Notes: generated by a model from the sequence alone, not told the origin. DNA of 64,000 nucleotides from SHWB01 sp050246875 (GCA_050246875.1 JBFWVF010000003.1:368659-432658); one strand, 5' to 3'; shown: positions 49,250-60,193, counted from the stretch's first letter. Translations and numbers: made by a program.

Positions 49250-50302
49250 GATATTTGTATAGGGACATTGAACCTCTCCACGAGTACGCAGTTGGATGCG
49301 GTAGTACGCGGTTGGATTGCAGTCGCCGTCGGCGGCACCGCCTTGGTCGGTGCCGGCACGTCGATTGCTGCCGATTCGGCATTCGATCGCATGTTGCGCG
49401 ACACCACCGCGACGACGCTGAGCGCGCCCGCCGCCGCGCCGGGAGCCGTGCAGGTGGCACCCCCGGCCGGCACGCGTGGCTACTCTTTCGATCGCTTCCT
49501 GTCGGAAGGCACGCCGTCCTACGGCGCCCCCGCGCCGGCGCCGGCACCGCTGGTCGCCGAGCCGCTGGCGCCGCGCGCGACGACCAGCTTCGGCGGCTTC
49601 TTCAACGAGCGTTATCCGCTCGATCTGCGCCGGCCGCAGCCTGTCGCGCTGGTCCCGGCCAGTGGCGCGCAGCCGGTACAACCGGTGCAGCCGACCGTCG
49701 TCGTCGAGGCCCCCGCGCCGGCCGTCGCACCGCCGACGGCCGTGCAGGCTCCCGCCGCGCCGCCGCCGGTTTCCGCCAGCATCGATCGCACACCCTCGCC
49801 GCTCGTCGAAGGCCGCAAGTTCGGGCCGGTCGAAACGCCGCGCATCGCCAGCGTGACGCCGCCAGCCCCTCCGGTCGCGCCGGCTCAGGTCGCCGCGACG
49901 CCGGCCGCACCTGCCCCGGCGGTGGCGCCCGATGGACGTCGCCTCGGCCCGGCGCGAGCGCCCGATCTGCCCCTCGACGAAGGGCGCAGTGGAGCGGAAC
50001 AGCGCGCGGCCGCCGTGCCGCCGCGCCCGGCGGTGCCGGGAAGCGACGATGCGCTGGCTGTCCTCATGCGCGACTTCGCGCCGCCCCTGCCTCCGGGCGC
50101 GGGCAGTGCCGGGGCGACCCCCGCGGTGGCGCCGCCGCCGGCCGGAGGCATCGCACCGCCGCCCGACACCGGCCCCACCGATGTGCCGGGCAAGCTGCGG
50201 CGGCCCGATCAGGCCTTCCCGACGCTCGGCCGCCAGGGCGGCCCGTTCGAGGCGCCGGGGCGCATGTCGACACCCGTCGCGCTGCCAGCTCCGAGACGTT
50301 AG
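49229..50302 (+). CDS. Pro/Ala-rich exported protein of unknown function
   Basis: A 357-aa frame if a TTG at 49229 is used; TTG codons at 49264-49300 would also fit, and no ATG exists near, so the start is not settled. A hydrophobic segment VRGWIAVAVGGTALVGAGTSIAAD looks like a signal/anchor. The rest is Pro/Ala-rich with three related short blocks: SAFDRMLRDTT, YSFDRFLSEGTPSYG and TSFGGFFNERYP; and two GR-x-x-GP blocks (EGRKFGPVE, DGRRLGPAR). No family is recognised. Such low-complexity proteins often act as periplasmic linkers. Confidence 0.65.
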   Translation: MILSNVSDICIGTLNLSTSTQLDAVVRGWIAVAVGGTALVGAGTSIAADSAFDRMLRDTTATTLSAPAAAPGAVQVAPPAGTRGYSFDRFLSEGTPSYGAPAPAPAPLVAEPLAPRATTSFGGFFNERYPLDLRRPQPVALVPASGAQPVQPVQPTVVVEAPAPAVAPPTAVQAPAAPPPVSASIDRTPSPLVEGRKFGPVETPRIASVTPPAPPVAPAQVAATPAAPAPAVAPDGRRLGPARAPDLPLDEGRSGAEQRAAAVPPRPAVPGSDDALAVLMRDFAPPLPPGAGSAGATPAVAPPPAGGIAPPPDTGPTDVPGKLRRPDQAFPTLGRQGGPFEAPGRMSTPVALPAPRR

Positions 50303-50333
50303 GCACCGTGCGTCGCCTTCGGCGGCGGCGCGT

Positions 50334-51383
50334 TCATCCCTTCAGATCGGCCACCGGGTCGACCGATTCCGCGCCGGACGGCAGCGGCGCCGCCGGTGCG
50401 GCGATCCATGCCGCGATGTCGTCGATCACGCGGTCTCCGCCGAGGTCGCGCAGCAACATGTGATAGCCGCTGTCGTAGAGGGCGACCCGCCAGTGCCGGT
50501 TGGGCGGCTGCGGCAGGCGCGCGACCATCGCCCGCGCCGCCGCCGGGGGGATGATCTCGTCGTGCCGGCCCCACAGGACAAGCGACGGCGCATCGAAGCG
50601 CGCAACGGCGTCGAGCGCGCGATCCATCAGCCCCACCACGCCCCACACGGCATCGACGCGCGACTGCTTGATGACCAGCGGATCGCGGCCCAGCGCGCGC
50701 AGCATCTCGATGTTGTCCGATGGCGTGATGTCGAGCCCGCTGGCGCTGAGCGGCAGCCACGGCACGAGATGCGCCGCGACCCATAGCGGCCCGGTCTGCC
50801 AGAACGGCATGGTCACGCGCCCCCACACGGCCGGGCCGACCAGCACGACCCCATCGACCGGCAGCCGGGCCTCGGCCCAGGCGGCAAGCACCACCGCGCC
50901 GCCCATGCTTTCGCCGAGCACATGGAGCGGAATGCCCGGATGACGGGCGCCGACCAGCGCCAGGCCGGCGCGCAGGTCGCCGATCATGCGGTCGTCGCCG
51001 GCCCAGATGCCACGATGGGCGGTGGCGCCGAAGCCGCGCTGGTCCCACGCATAGACGGCGATGCCGGCGGCCGAAAGGCGCTGGCCCAGCCCCTCGAAGG
51101 CATTGGAGTAGTCGTTGAAGCCATGCAGCGCGACCAGCGCGGCGCGCGGCCGGCCGTCAGCGGGCAGCCAGCGGCGCAGCGGCAGTTCGGCGCCATCGGC
51201 GGCGACGATGCGGTCAGGTTCGAGGCGGGGCGGCATCGGCGTTGCGGCGAGCGGTCCGGGCGGTTGCAGGTAGGGAGTACAGGCCGCCAACGCGGCGATG
51301 AAGCCGCCTGACATGGCCGCTGCACGCAGTCGCGAGCGAAGGCGGCAGCGGCGGGGCACGGTGCGGGACTGGGCTGCGGCCAT
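50334..51383 (-). CDS. Alpha/beta hydrolase lipoprotein (monoacylglycerol lipase-like)
   Basis: A 349-aa serine hydrolase. After a basic, arginine-rich N-terminus a hydrophobic segment ends in a lipobox (LAAC). The hydrolase core has LVALHGFNDYSNAFEGLGQRL, AWDQRGFG, the nucleophile in LHVLGESMGGAVVLAA (G-E-S-M-G), the acid in VLWGRHDEIIPP and the histidine in YDSGYHMLLRDLGG. The layout is that of monoglyceride lipases/lysophospholipases. The ATG at 51383 gives a usual signal sequence; other in-frame ATGs are at 51314 and 51452. It is convergent with the Pro/Ala-rich gene. Confidence 0.88.
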   Translation of the reverse strand: MAAAQSRTVPRRCRLRSRLRAAAMSGGFIAALAACTPYLQPPGPLAATPMPPRLEPDRIVAADGAELPLRRWLPADGRPRAALVALHGFNDYSNAFEGLGQRLSAAGIAVYAWDQRGFGATAHRGIWAGDDRMIGDLRAGLALVGARHPGIPLHVLGESMGGAVVLAAWAEARLPVDGVVLVGPAVWGRVTMPFWQTGPLWVAAHLVPWLPLSASGLDITPSDNIEMLRALGRDPLVIKQSRVDAVWGVVGLMDRALDAVARFDAPSLVLWGRHDEIIPPAAARAMVARLPQPPNRHWRVALYDSGYHMLLRDLGGDRVIDDIAAWIAAPAAPLPSGAESVDPVADLKG

Positions 51384-51514
51384 CGGCCTCAACGATGCGG
51401 CGATGCCGCGCTGCGGGCGACGCTTCAAGCGCCGGGCGAGCCCCTGTATCATCGCGCGCGCCGGGCCAAGTCAATGCCGCCCGGCGCATACCGCAGGCCG
51501 CGAAGGAGCGACGC

Positions 51515-51691
51515 GTGCAACCGCCCGACACGAGCGAGGTCGATACCGATACCGTGGCCTGCGACGGCGACGGCCCCCTGGGTCATCCCCGCGTCTTCCT
51601 GACCCTCGGCTCCGACGGCGCCGTCGACTGTCCCTATTGCGGCCGACGCTATGTGCGGCGGGCCGGGCACGCCCGCGTCGCCGCGCACTGA
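51515..51691 (+). CDS. Small zinc-finger (zf-CHCC) protein
   Basis: A 58-aa protein with the zf-CHCC pattern: VACDGDGPLGHPRVFLTLG, then VDCPYCGRRYVRR. The Cys, His, Cys, Cys ligands match this family, which includes the mitochondrial complex I subunit NDUFS6. The GTG is chosen because AAGGAG lies 6 nt upstream. The GNAT gene follows 19 bp after its stop. Often called a zinc-finger domain-containing protein in alphaproteobacteria; specific role not established. Confidence 0.88.
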   Translation: MQPPDTSEVDTDTVACDGDGPLGHPRVFLTLGSDGAVDCPYCGRRYVRRAGHARVAAH

Positions 51692-51710
51692 CCCGGCTCA
51701 TCCGGCGTCA

Positions 51711-52274
51711 ATGTCGCCGGCCGACACCGCCCTCGTCGAATCGCGCCGGCTCGTGCTGCGGCCGGTGGAACCGGCGGTCGCCGAAGCCCTCGTCGCCGAC
51801 CGTCGCCTTGCCGGACGCCTCGCCGGCGCCGTGCTGCATCGCGATTTTCCCGACGCGGCGCTGGCCGCCGACATGCCCGCCTACTGCCGTCGCCTCGATG
51901 CCGAGCCGGCACTGCATGCCGGCTGGGGCCTGCGTCTCGTCCTCTACAAGCCCGAACGCATGATCGTCGGCGCCATCGGCTTCGCGGGCCCGCCTGACGG
52001 CGCGGGCGCGGTGGCCATCGGCTACGGCATCGTGCGCGCCCACCAGCGGCGTGGTCTCGCGGTCGAGGGGGTCGGCGCGCTGGTCGACTGGGCCTTCACC
52101 GACAGCCGCGTGGGTCGCGTGCTGGCCGACTGCGCACCGGACAACCTCGCCTCGGTGCGCGTTCTGGAGCGACACGGCTTCCGCCGCCTCGGCCAGGCGG
52201 CGGCCGGGCCGCAGCGCTGGGAACTGGTGCGTCGCGACTGGTGGCAGCGCCAGGCGACGGCGCGCCGCGAATGA
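51711..52274 (+). CDS. GNAT family N-acetyltransferase
   Basis: A 187-aa acetyltransferase. Blocks: VESRRLVLRPVEP (first strand), RMIVGAIGFAGPPDGAGAVAIGYGI, the acetyl-CoA loop RAHQRRGLAVEGVGALVDWAF (R-x-x-G-L/G-type), and DNLASVRVLERHGFRRLG, a frequent RimJ/RimL-like ending. Substrate unknown. The ATG shortens the longer frame that overlaps the zinc-finger gene. Confidence 0.9.
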   Translation: MSPADTALVESRRLVLRPVEPAVAEALVADRRLAGRLAGAVLHRDFPDAALAADMPAYCRRLDAEPALHAGWGLRLVLYKPERMIVGAIGFAGPPDGAGAVAIGYGIVRAHQRRGLAVEGVGALVDWAFTDSRVGRVLADCAPDNLASVRVLERHGFRRLGQAAAGPQRWELVRRDWWQRQATARRE

Positions 52275-52280
52275 GAGCAC

Positions 52281-53171
52281 TCAGGCCAGACGCCAGACCG
52301 TCTCCGCGCCGGGCACGCCGTCGCACGTGACACGGCCGTCCTCGCGCATCCGCACGAGATGCGACAGCACCGAGCGCGCCGCCGCCCGGTGCAGGTGCGC
52401 CGGCACGTCGGCATACATCGCCGCCACCATCTCCGGAATGCGGCGCGGCCCGGCGGCGAGGGTCGCGACGATCTGCGCCTCGCGCTCCTCACGATGGGCG
52501 ACGAGGGCGGCCACATACGGTGCCGGCTCGGTCACCGGCGCCCCGTGCGTGGGATAGAACAGCGTCTCCGGGCGTCGACCGACCTTGGCGAGCGAGCCCA
52601 TGTACGCCGACATGTCGCCATCCGGCGGGGAGACGATCGTCGTCGACCAGCCCATGACGTGATCGCCGCTGAACAGCGCCCGTTCCTCGGCAAGGGCGAA
52701 GCACAGATGGTTGGACGTGTGACCCGGCGTATGCACCGCTTCCAACGACCAGCCCGCCCCTTCGACACCGTCGCCTTCGACGAGCTGGCGGTCGGGGACG
52801 TAGTCCCAGTCGGCGCCCTCGTCGCCGACGGGGCCGTGGCGGCCATGCGGGCCGCAGCCGACCAGCGGCGCGCCGGTCGCGGCCTTCAGCGCGCGTGCCG
52901 CAGGCGAATGGTCGAGATGGGTGTGCGTCAGCACGATATGCGTCACCGTCTCGCCCGCGACGGCCGCCAGCAGTGCCGCAACGTGGGCCGTGTCGTCCGG
53001 GCCGGGATCGATCACCGCCACCTTGCCATGGCCGACGATGTAGGTACCCGTGCCGCGGAAGGTGAACGCGCTCGGATTCGGGGCGACAACACGGCGAACG
53101 AGCGGCGACAGCGTCACGACCTCGCCATACTCGACATCGAAGTTGCGCACGAACGGGATCGGTGTGGTCAC
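52281..53171 (-). CDS. MBL-fold metallohydrolase
   Basis: A 296-aa metallo-beta-lactamase-fold hydrolase. The metal-binding motif THTHLDHSPAAR is near residue 75, further ligands are in VHTPGHTSNHLCF and FSGDHVMGW, and THGAPV is near residue 215. It resembles the LACTB2/beta-lactamase-like group, with a C-terminal winged-helix-like tail (HLHRAAARSVLSHLVRMREDGRV). Start GTG (VTTPIPFVRNF). Substrate unknown. It ends 6 bp from the convergent GNAT gene. Confidence 0.9.
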   Translation of the reverse strand: MTTPIPFVRNFDVEYGEVVTLSPLVRRVVAPNPSAFTFRGTGTYIVGHGKVAVIDPGPDDTAHVAALLAAVAGETVTHIVLTHTHLDHSPAARALKAATGAPLVGCGPHGRHGPVGDEGADWDYVPDRQLVEGDGVEGAGWSLEAVHTPGHTSNHLCFALAEERALFSGDHVMGWSTTIVSPPDGDMSAYMGSLAKVGRRPETLFYPTHGAPVTEPAPYVAALVAHREEREAQIVATLAAGPRRIPEMVAAMYADVPAHLHRAAARSVLSHLVRMREDGRVTCDGVPGAETVWRLA

Positions 53172-53377
53172 GGCTCTGTCCTGCTGGCGAAACCGGAGGA
53201 CACTGCAGCGCCTCCGACGGTGGCGCAACCTTATCACGGTGCACATGCGCGATGGCACTTTGACAATGGCGGATGCCGCACCTATCTCCACGCGGTCGCG
53301 TGGTGTGTCGGGGACCTTCCGAGATTTCGCGGGCGCTGCCGGAGACAGGCACCGGGGCGCCCCGCTCGAGGTCTGCC

Positions 53378-54946
53378 ATGTTGCCGCCTAGCCGCCCCGC
53401 CCGCCAGCGCGTCACACGCCGGCACATTCTCGGTTCCCTCGCCGTCGCCGGTGGCGCGGCGATCCTGCCCGGCCGCATCGTCCGGGCCGCGGACGAGCCG
53501 CCGACCACCTTCGAGACCGTGCGCGCCCTGGCGCGGGCCCGCGCACGCGAACCGTACAAGGCGCCGAACCGCGACTTGCCGCGGACGATCGCGCGGCTGA
53601 CCTACGACCAGCACCGCGACATCCGCTTCCGTCGCGACCGCGCCCTGCAGCCGGGCGACGGCACCTTTCGCGTCGAACTCTTCCATCAGGGCTTCCTGTT
53701 CAACGAGGCCGTCGCAGTCAACATCGCGCGCCCCGACGGGATCCGCACGGTCGAGTACGACCCGGCGATGTTCGATTTTGGTGCCAACGCCTTCGCACAG
53801 ACTGACCTCGAGGGGCTCGGCTTCGCCGGGCTGCGCCTGCACTACCCGCTGCATCGCCCGGATTACTGGGACGAACTGGCGGTCTTTCTCGGCGCTTCGT
53901 ACTTCCGCGTGCTTGGCCGCAACCAGCAATACGGACTCTCGGCGCGAGCGCTGGCGATCGACACGGCGGCGCCCACCGGCGAGGAGTTTCCTTCGTTCCG
54001 TGCCTTCTGGATCGTCGAGCCGCCGCTGGGCGCCGACCGCATCACGCTGTTCGCCCTGCTCGACGGCCCGTCACTGGCCGGCGCGTATCGGTTCGAGATC
54101 GTTCCAGGAACGGCGACGACCGTCGACGTCGAGGCGATGCTCGTGCCGCGCAGAACCATCGGCAAGCTCGGCCTCGCGCCGTTGACCAGCATGTTTCTCA
54201 ACGGCGAGAACCAGCGTCGCATCGCCGACGATTTCCGGCCGGAGGTCCACGATTCCGACGGGCTGTGGATGCATCGCGGCAACGGCGAGTGGCTGTGGCG
54301 CCCGCTCACCAATCCCCGGCAGTTGCGCGTCAGCGCCTACCTCGACGCCAATCCACGCGGCTTCGGCCTGATGCAGCGCGACCGCAGCTTCGCCAGTTTC
54401 CAGGACCCCGAGGCCGTCTACGAGCGCCGGCCGAGCTACTGGATCGAGCCGCAGGGTGACTGGGGCGAGGGCTGGGTCGAACTGGTCGAAATACCGACCG
54501 ACGAGGAGGTCCACGACAACATCGTCGCCTACTGGGTCTCCCGCACACCGGCCGGCGCGGGCGATGAAATCGCCATCGGGTGGCGCCTTTCGGCAACCGG
54601 AAGCGGGGCGGCGCTGCAGCGCGCCGGCCGCGTCGAGGCGACGCGGGTCGGCCGCTCCGGCGTGCATGGCACGCCGGCGGGAACCGGCGGCGGCGGAAGG
54701 CGTTATGTCATCGACTTCAACGGTGACGAGCTGGCGGAACTGCCCGCGACGCTGCCGGTCGAAGCCGTGGTCACCGCCTCGGCGGGAACCATTTCCAACG
54801 TCACGACGATGAAACTGTCGGCAACGGGAGGGTGGCGCGTGTTCTTCGACTTCGAGACCGACGCGCCGACGGCCGATCTGCGGTGTTTCCTGCGCCTCGC
54901 CGGGCACGGACTGACCGAGACCTGGACATATCCCTGGGCGCGCTGA
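53378..54946 (+). CDS. mdoG: Glucan biosynthesis protein G (OpgG/MdoG-type)
   Basis: A 522-aa periplasmic protein of osmoregulated periplasmic glucan synthesis. A twin-arginine signal, RRHILGSLAVAGGAA, is near residue 14. The mature protein has the family blocks YDQHRDIRFRRDRAL, VELFHQGFLFNEAV, LHYPLHRPDYWDELAVFLGASYFRVLGRNQQYGLSARALAIDT and NGEWLWRPLTNPRQLRVSAYLDANPRGFGLMQRDR. It lies 34 bp before mdoH. OpgG is thought to shape the linear glucan made by OpgH. Confidence 0.95.
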   Translation: MLPPSRPARQRVTRRHILGSLAVAGGAAILPGRIVRAADEPPTTFETVRALARARAREPYKAPNRDLPRTIARLTYDQHRDIRFRRDRALQPGDGTFRVELFHQGFLFNEAVAVNIARPDGIRTVEYDPAMFDFGANAFAQTDLEGLGFAGLRLHYPLHRPDYWDELAVFLGASYFRVLGRNQQYGLSARALAIDTAAPTGEEFPSFRAFWIVEPPLGADRITLFALLDGPSLAGAYRFEIVPGTATTVDVEAMLVPRRTIGKLGLAPLTSMFLNGENQRRIADDFRPEVHDSDGLWMHRGNGEWLWRPLTNPRQLRVSAYLDANPRGFGLMQRDRSFASFQDPEAVYERRPSYWIEPQGDWGEGWVELVEIPTDEEVHDNIVAYWVSRTPAGAGDEIAIGWRLSATGSGAALQRAGRVEATRVGRSGVHGTPAGTGGGGRRYVIDFNGDELAELPATLPVEAVVTASAGTISNVTTMKLSATGGWRVFFDFETDAPTADLRCFLRLAGHGLTETWTYPWAR

Positions 54947-54980
54947 GGCATTTCTCCGCGTCCTCGCCAGCAGGTTCGAA

Positions 54981-56924
54981 ATGAACAGATTCCTTCCGGG
55001 GGCGCGTGGCCTTCTGTTGCTGCTCGTCGCCGCGACGACGGGCCTCGCCGCGGCATTGATCACCACCGCGGCCAGCGCCAATGGTATATCCGCGCTCGAA
55101 GCGACCATCGTGATCGCCACGACGCTCTCCGTTGCCTGGCTCGCCCTGTCCTTCTGGACCGCCGCCTTCGGATTCGCGGCGCGGCTCGCGCACCGGGATA
55201 CCACGGGTATCACGGCGCCGGCCGATGCGCCGCTGACGTCGCGCACAGCGGTCGTCATGCCCGTGTACAACGAAGACCCGGCGGCGACCGTGGCGCGCGC
55301 CGAGGCGACGCTGCGCTCACTGCGCGGCACCATGCCCGCCGGCAGCTTCGCCTTCTTCGCCCTGTCCGACACCACCGACGCGGAGACCGCAGCAACCGAG
55401 GAGCGGGCCTGGGCATCGCTCGGCCGGCGGCTGGCCGGTTCGCCCGCCGTCTTCTATCGCCGCCGGCCACACAACATCGGCCGCAAGGCCGGCAACATCG
55501 CCGATTTCTGCCGCCGCTGGGGTGCGGCTTACGATTTCATGCTGGTGCTCGATGCCGATTCGACGATGCACGGGGCGACCGTCGCGCGCCTCGTGCGGCT
55601 GATGCAGGCCAACCCGCGTGCCGGCATCATCCAGACACTGCCCCTCGCGGTGGGGCACGACTCGCTGTTCGCCCGGCTGCACCAGTTCGCCGGAAGGCTG
55701 GTCGGACCGATGCTCGCCGCCGGCGCCGCCGTCTGGCAGCGCGGCGACGCCAACTACTATGGCCACAACGCCATCATCCGCATCGACGCCTTCGCCCGGC
55801 ACTGCGCCCTGCCTCCGCTGCCAGGCCGCGCGCCGCTGGGTGGCGAGATCATGAGTCACGACTTCGTCGAGGCGGCGCTGATGCGCCGTGCCGGCTACAC
55901 GGTGTGGCTCGACGCCGACGCCACTGGCTCGTGGGAGGAGATGCCGTCGAACGTCATCGACTACGCCATTCGCGACCGACGCTGGTGCGTCGGCAACCTG
56001 CAGCACCTGCGTCTGCTGCGCGTTCCCGGGTTACGGCCACTGAGCCGCCTGCACCTGCTCTGTGGCGCGTTCGCATATCTGGCGTCGCCGGTCTGGTTCG
56101 CACTCATCGCGCTGTCGGCCGTCGACGTCGCCGCGCGCGCGCTGGCCGAACACATTTACTTTGCCCCGGGACCGACGCTGTTTCCCGTCTGGCCAGTCGT
56201 CTACCGCACCGAGATCGAGCTGCTGCTGGCCCTCATCGCCACCTTGCTGTTCGCGCCCAAGGCGATGGCGCTGGCCCTCGCCCTCGCCTGGCCCGAAGTG
56301 CGGCGCGGCTTCGGCGGTGCCGCGCGCCTCTTCGGCGGCACGCTTGCCGAGGTCATGCTCTCGGCGCTGATGGCGCCCGCGACGATGGTGTTCCACACGC
56401 GCTTCGTCGCCGCGACGCTGGCAGGCGCGCCCGTCGGCTGGCTACCGCAGCCGCGCGACAATCGCGGACTGAGCTGGCGCGAGGCGTTCATCGCCTGCCG
56501 CGACCAGACGATTCTCGGCCTGCTGCTCGCCGTCGCCATCGGCAGCGTCGCGCCGGAATACCTGCCGTGGTTCGCGCCGGTGCTGATCGGCCTGCTGTTC
56601 GCCGCGCCAATCGCCGTTCTCACCAGCCAGGGTCGCCTCGGACGCCGCCTGCGCCGCGCCGGGCTGTTCGCCACGCCCGAGGAAACCTCGGTACCGACGC
56701 CGCTGCGGCTTGCCGCCGCTGCCCGGCAGGCCGGCAGGCCGCTGAACCTGCCGGACCGAGTCGCGCGTCCCGCGCGGCCGCCGGCCGGACTGCCGGAACT
56801 GGCGCCGCTGGAGATGGTTGCGCTGCCTTTCGATGCCGTCGCGCCACGGCCAGTCCGCGTCGCGGCGGTCGAGACGGCCCGCGGCCGGCCGGAGCCCCGC
56901 CGTCCGGCGCCGCGCCAGGCCTAG
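54981..56924 (+). CDS. mdoH: Glucans biosynthesis glucosyltransferase MdoH (OpgH)
   Basis: A 647-aa inner membrane GT2 enzyme that polymerises glucose into the OPG backbone. Two N-terminal membrane segments precede VVMPVYNEDPAATVARAEATLRSL, NIGRKAGNIADFCRRWGAAYDFMLVLDADSTM with the catalytic DAD, DFVEAALMRRAGYTVW, and RDRRWCVGNLQHLRLL (QxxRW-like). Five or so further membrane segments follow. The C-terminal about 100 residues are Pro/Arg-rich. The N-terminal cytosolic part of E. coli OpgH is shorter here, so the FtsZ-binding extension may be missing. It overlaps the convergent CoA-transferase-like gene by 4 bp. Confidence 0.95.
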   Translation: MNRFLPGARGLLLLLVAATTGLAAALITTAASANGISALEATIVIATTLSVAWLALSFWTAAFGFAARLAHRDTTGITAPADAPLTSRTAVVMPVYNEDPAATVARAEATLRSLRGTMPAGSFAFFALSDTTDAETAATEERAWASLGRRLAGSPAVFYRRRPHNIGRKAGNIADFCRRWGAAYDFMLVLDADSTMHGATVARLVRLMQANPRAGIIQTLPLAVGHDSLFARLHQFAGRLVGPMLAAGAAVWQRGDANYYGHNAIIRIDAFARHCALPPLPGRAPLGGEIMSHDFVEAALMRRAGYTVWLDADATGSWEEMPSNVIDYAIRDRRWCVGNLQHLRLLRVPGLRPLSRLHLLCGAFAYLASPVWFALIALSAVDVAARALAEHIYFAPGPTLFPVWPVVYRTEIELLLALIATLLFAPKAMALALALAWPEVRRGFGGAARLFGGTLAEVMLSALMAPATMVFHTRFVAATLAGAPVGWLPQPRDNRGLSWREAFIACRDQTILGLLLAVAIGSVAPEYLPWFAPVLIGLLFAAPIAVLTSQGRLGRRLRRAGLFATPEETSVPTPLRLAAAARQAGRPLNLPDRVARPARPPAGLPELAPLEMVALPFDAVAPRPVRVAAVETARGRPEPRRPAPRQA

Positions 56925-58087
56925 GCGGCCGCCCCGAGAGCCCCCGCCCGGCGCAGCGCCGCGATCTCTCCGGCGTCGAACCCCCAGTCCGCCAGCGCAT
57001 CGTCGGTATCGGCCCCGGCCGGGCGCGGCGGCCCCTGAATGGCGCCCGGCGTGGCGCTGAAGCGCGGGGCCGGCGCCGGCTGCACGACGCCATCGGCGGC
57101 GACGAAGGTCTCGCGCGCGCGGTTGTGCGGGTGGTCGGGGGCCTCGGCCAGCGACAGCACCGGCGCGACGCAGGCATCCGAGCCGGCGAAGGCGGCCACC
57201 CAGTCGTCGCGCGTGCGGGTGCGGAAATGGGCCGCCAGCCGCCGGCGTTCCTCCGGCCATCGTGCCGCTTCCCATTGCGGCGCCATGGCCGCCGCATCGA
57301 GGCCGGCGCGGGCCAGAAACGCGCTCCAGAACTTGGCCTCGATGGGACCGATGGCGATCCACTTGCCGTCCGCCGTCTCGTAGGTGCCGTAGAACGGCGC
57401 CGCGCCGTCGAGCGCGTTGGCGCCGCGCCGGTCCTGCCAGAAGCCGTCGGCATGCATGCCATAGAACATGGTCATCAGGTAGGCGGCGCCGTCGGTCATC
57501 GCCGCATCGACCACCTGGCCCTTTCCGGTGCGGCCGCGCGACAGCAGAGCCGCCAGCACGCCGGCGACGAGGAACATGGCGCCGCCGCCGAAATCGCCGA
57601 CAAGATTGAGCGGCGGCAGCGGCCGCCCGTCCGGCTCGCCTATCGGATGCAGCGCGCCGACCAGCGCGATGTAGTCGATGTCGTGACCGGCGCTGTCGGC
57701 CAGCGGCCCGCTCTGGCCCCAGCCGGTCATGCGGCCGACGACAAGGCCAGGATTGTCGGCCAGCAGCACGTCGGGGCCGACGCCGAGGCGCTCCAGAACG
57801 CCGGGCCGGAACGGGTCGATCAGCACGTCGGCGGCCTGCGCCAGCCGGCGCAGCGCGGCGATGCCCTCCGGCCGCTTGAGGTCGAGTGCCGCCGAACGGC
57901 GGCCCCGCCGCAGCAGATCGAAGCGGTCGGGCCGCGGCACGCCAAGGCCCGACGGCTCCGTGCGATCGACGCGCAGCACGTCGGCGCCGAGGTCCGACAG
58001 CATCATCGCGGCGAACGGGCCGGGCCCGATGCCGGCCAGCTCGACGACGCGCAGGCCGACCAGGGGGCCAGTGGCGGAAACGGACAT
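56921..58087 (-). CDS. CaiB/BaiF family CoA transferase (alpha-methylacyl-CoA racemase-like)
   Basis: A 388-aa class III CoA-transferase-fold protein. The N-terminus GLRVVELAGIGPGPFAAMMLSDLGADVLRVDR, the conserved RGRRSAALDLKRPEG, MTGWGQSGPLADSAGHDIDYIALVGAL (with His and Asp in the places of the racemase catalytic pair), and the later DFGGGAMFLVAGVLAAL fit 2-methylacyl-CoA racemase (Amacr). Racemase is favoured over a CoA-transferase by this motif but not proven. The ATG is used. Confidence 0.88.
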   Translation of the reverse strand: MSVSATGPLVGLRVVELAGIGPGPFAAMMLSDLGADVLRVDRTEPSGLGVPRPDRFDLLRRGRRSAALDLKRPEGIAALRRLAQAADVLIDPFRPGVLERLGVGPDVLLADNPGLVVGRMTGWGQSGPLADSAGHDIDYIALVGALHPIGEPDGRPLPPLNLVGDFGGGAMFLVAGVLAALLSRGRTGKGQVVDAAMTDGAAYLMTMFYGMHADGFWQDRRGANALDGAAPFYGTYETADGKWIAIGPIEAKFWSAFLARAGLDAAAMAPQWEAARWPEERRRLAAHFRTRTRDDWVAAFAGSDACVAPVLSLAEAPDHPHNRARETFVAADGVVQPAPAPRFSATPGAIQGPPRPAGADTDDALADWGFDAGEIAALRRAGALGAAA

Positions 58088-58231
58088 CGGTGGGCACTCC
58101 CGACTGGGGCGGTTGCAAACGGGGCGCGAGTGTGCCCGGCGGCCCACGCCCCGGCAACCGGCGCCCACTTGCCGCGCCGCGCCGCCGACGCCATCTAATG
58201 CGCCGACGAAACCGACAGGGACCCGCGTGAC

Positions 58232-58924
58232 ATGATCACGATCCGCCGCGCCGACGAGCGTGGCCGCGGCCAGTTCGACTGGCTCGACAGCCGCCATACC
58301 TTCAGCTTCGCCGACTACTATGATCCGCAGCACATGGGCTTCCGCTCGCTGCGCGTGATCAACGAGGACGTGATCGCGCCCGGCGCCGGCTTCCCCACCC
58401 ATCCGCACCGCGACATGGAGATCATCACCTACGTCCTCGACGGCGCGGTCGAACATCGCGACACGCTGGGCACGCGCGAGGTGGTGAAGGCGGGCGAGGT
58501 GCAGCGCATGACCGCCGGCAGCGGCATCCGCCATTCCGAATTCAATGCCTCGCAGACCGAGCCGCTGCATCTGCTGCAGATCTGGCTGCTGCCCGGCGCG
58601 CGCAACCTGACGCCCGGCTACGAGCAGCGCGAACTGCCGCCGCTCGGCAACGAGCTGGCGCTGGTCGCTGCGCCCGAGGGCGGCGGGGGCGCGCTGACCA
58701 TCAACCAGGATGCCCGTCTCTACGCCGGCCGCCTGCGGGCCGGCGCCGAGACGACGCACACGCTGGCGCGCGGGCGGGGCGCCTGGCTGCAGGTCGCGCG
58801 CGGCGAGGTCGAGGTCGGCGGCGAGATGCTGGCGGCGGGCGACGGCGCGGCGATCGAGAACGAGGCTGCGGTCACCCTGACCGCGACGACCGATGCCGAG
58901 ATCCTGCTGTTCGATCTGGCCTAG
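58232..58924 (+). CDS. Pirin family protein
   Basis: A 230-aa bicupin. Cupin 1 has the metal ligands in FPTHPHRDMEIITYVLDGAVEHRDTLG and GSGIRHSEFNAS near residues 55-105; further family blocks are PLHLLQIWLLPG and the opening RGQFDWLDSRHTFSFADYYDP. Cupin 2 lacks metal ligands, as is usual. Bacterial pirins include quercetinase-like dioxygenases and regulators; no specific role is evident. It is divergent from the CoA-transferase-like gene. Confidence 0.95.
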   Translation: MITIRRADERGRGQFDWLDSRHTFSFADYYDPQHMGFRSLRVINEDVIAPGAGFPTHPHRDMEIITYVLDGAVEHRDTLGTREVVKAGEVQRMTAGSGIRHSEFNASQTEPLHLLQIWLLPGARNLTPGYEQRELPPLGNELALVAAPEGGGGALTINQDARLYAGRLRAGAETTHTLARGRGAWLQVARGEVEVGGEMLAAGDGAAIENEAAVTLTATTDAEILLFDLA

Positions 58925-58930
58925 GACGAC

Positions 58931-60193
<1,263 letters not shown>

